DNA of 5,410 nucleotides. It comes from Porphyromonas sp. (GTDB lineage: Bacteria > Bacteroidota > Bacteroidia > Bacteroidales > Porphyromonadaceae). Every line of letters starts with the position of its first letter. Within the stretch, counting starts at the first letter, position 1. The notes under the pieces are model-generated. The model was not told the origin of the DNA. It searched no databases and worked only from the letters and a program-made list of their open reading frames with translations. The translations under genes and the position numbers were made by a program. The stretch spans positions 1-5,410 of the forward strand of contig JASBZK010000067.1 of assembly GCA_029983505.1 (NCBI GenBank). The letters are read 5' to 3'. Shown here one piece after another: positions 5,115-5,410 of the stretch.

Positions 5115-5410
5115 ATGGCAAGATCAGTCAATCATGTAGCCTCCAGAGCAAAGAGAAAGAGAATCTTAAAGCTCACCCGTGGCTATTACGGTGCACGCAA
5201 AAATGTATGGACCGTAGCAAAAAACACTTGGGAAAAGGGCCTTACCTATGCGTATCGTGACCGTAAGGTCAAGAAGCGCAACTTCCGTGCGCTCTGGATC
5301 CAGCGTATCAACGCTGCTGCCCGTATGGAAGGTCTCTCCTACTCACGCCTTATGGGCTTGCTTCACGCAAAGGGCATCGAGATCAACCGTAAGGTGCTCG
5401 CAGACCTCGC
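5115..5410 (+). CDS. rplT: 50S ribosomal protein bL20, truncated by window end
   Basis: The first 98 residues of bL20, which family members complete at about 115-120 residues; the rest lies beyond the window. bL20 is needed for early assembly of the 50S subunit, binding 23S rRNA, and is a known repressor of its own operon in other bacteria. The N-terminus MARSVNHVASRAKRKRILKL and the following TRGYYGARKNVWTVAKN are the basic extension and start of the globular part. Further family blocks are YAYRDRKVKKRNFRALWIQR, INAAAR and SYSRLMGLLH. A TAA in frame at 5109-5111 lies two codons before the ATG and fixes the start. The upstream sequence is A-rich without a Shine-Dalgarno. It probably shares a transcript with thrS, infC and rpmI. 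Confidence 0.97.
   Translation, partial: MARSVNHVASRAKRKRILKLTRGYYGARKNVWTVAKNTWEKGLTYAYRDRKVKKRNFRALWIQRINAAARMEGLSYSRLMGLLHAKGIEINRKVLADL

Overview
The window looks like a chromosomal segment from a Bacteroidetes bacterium, most likely order Bacteroidales and possibly Porphyromonas. The grounds are the gene order thrS-infC-rpmI-rplT, A-rich starts without clear Shine-Dalgarno sequences, two perfect copies of the Bacteroidetes -7 promoter consensus TAnnTTTG, and GC-rich short hairpin repeats between genes. The genus is inference; the phylum is well supported. All recognised genes lie on the + strand.

Layout: bases 1-191 hold a small GC-rich hairpin repeat, a weak terminator-like hairpin and a candidate promoter. 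Bases 192-1223 encode a RhuM-family protein, an accessory gene of unclear function. Its 5' third is clearly richer in AT than the rest, and it contains a perfect 11-bp hairpin inside the coding sequence. Bases 1224-1947 (724 bases) have no convincing gene. They carry a dense series of short palindromes (REP-like), including a palindrome of about 46 bases, two hairpins of matching geometry, a small tandem repeat and a cluster of GGTACG-centred inverted repeats. A candidate promoter at 1881-1888 follows.

Bases 1948-5410 are a core translation operon: threonyl-tRNA synthetase, initiation factor IF3, and ribosomal proteins L35 and L20 (L20 runs off the window end). No terminator is visible between these genes, so co-transcription is likely. 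The 121-base rpmI-rplT spacer has several overlapping, partly exclusive pairings, one of them pseudoknot-like, plus an 19-base imperfect direct repeat. L20 represses this operon through structured mRNA in other phyla, so this spacer is the best candidate here for an undescribed regulatory RNA. The other notable material is the palindrome-rich region around rhuM.
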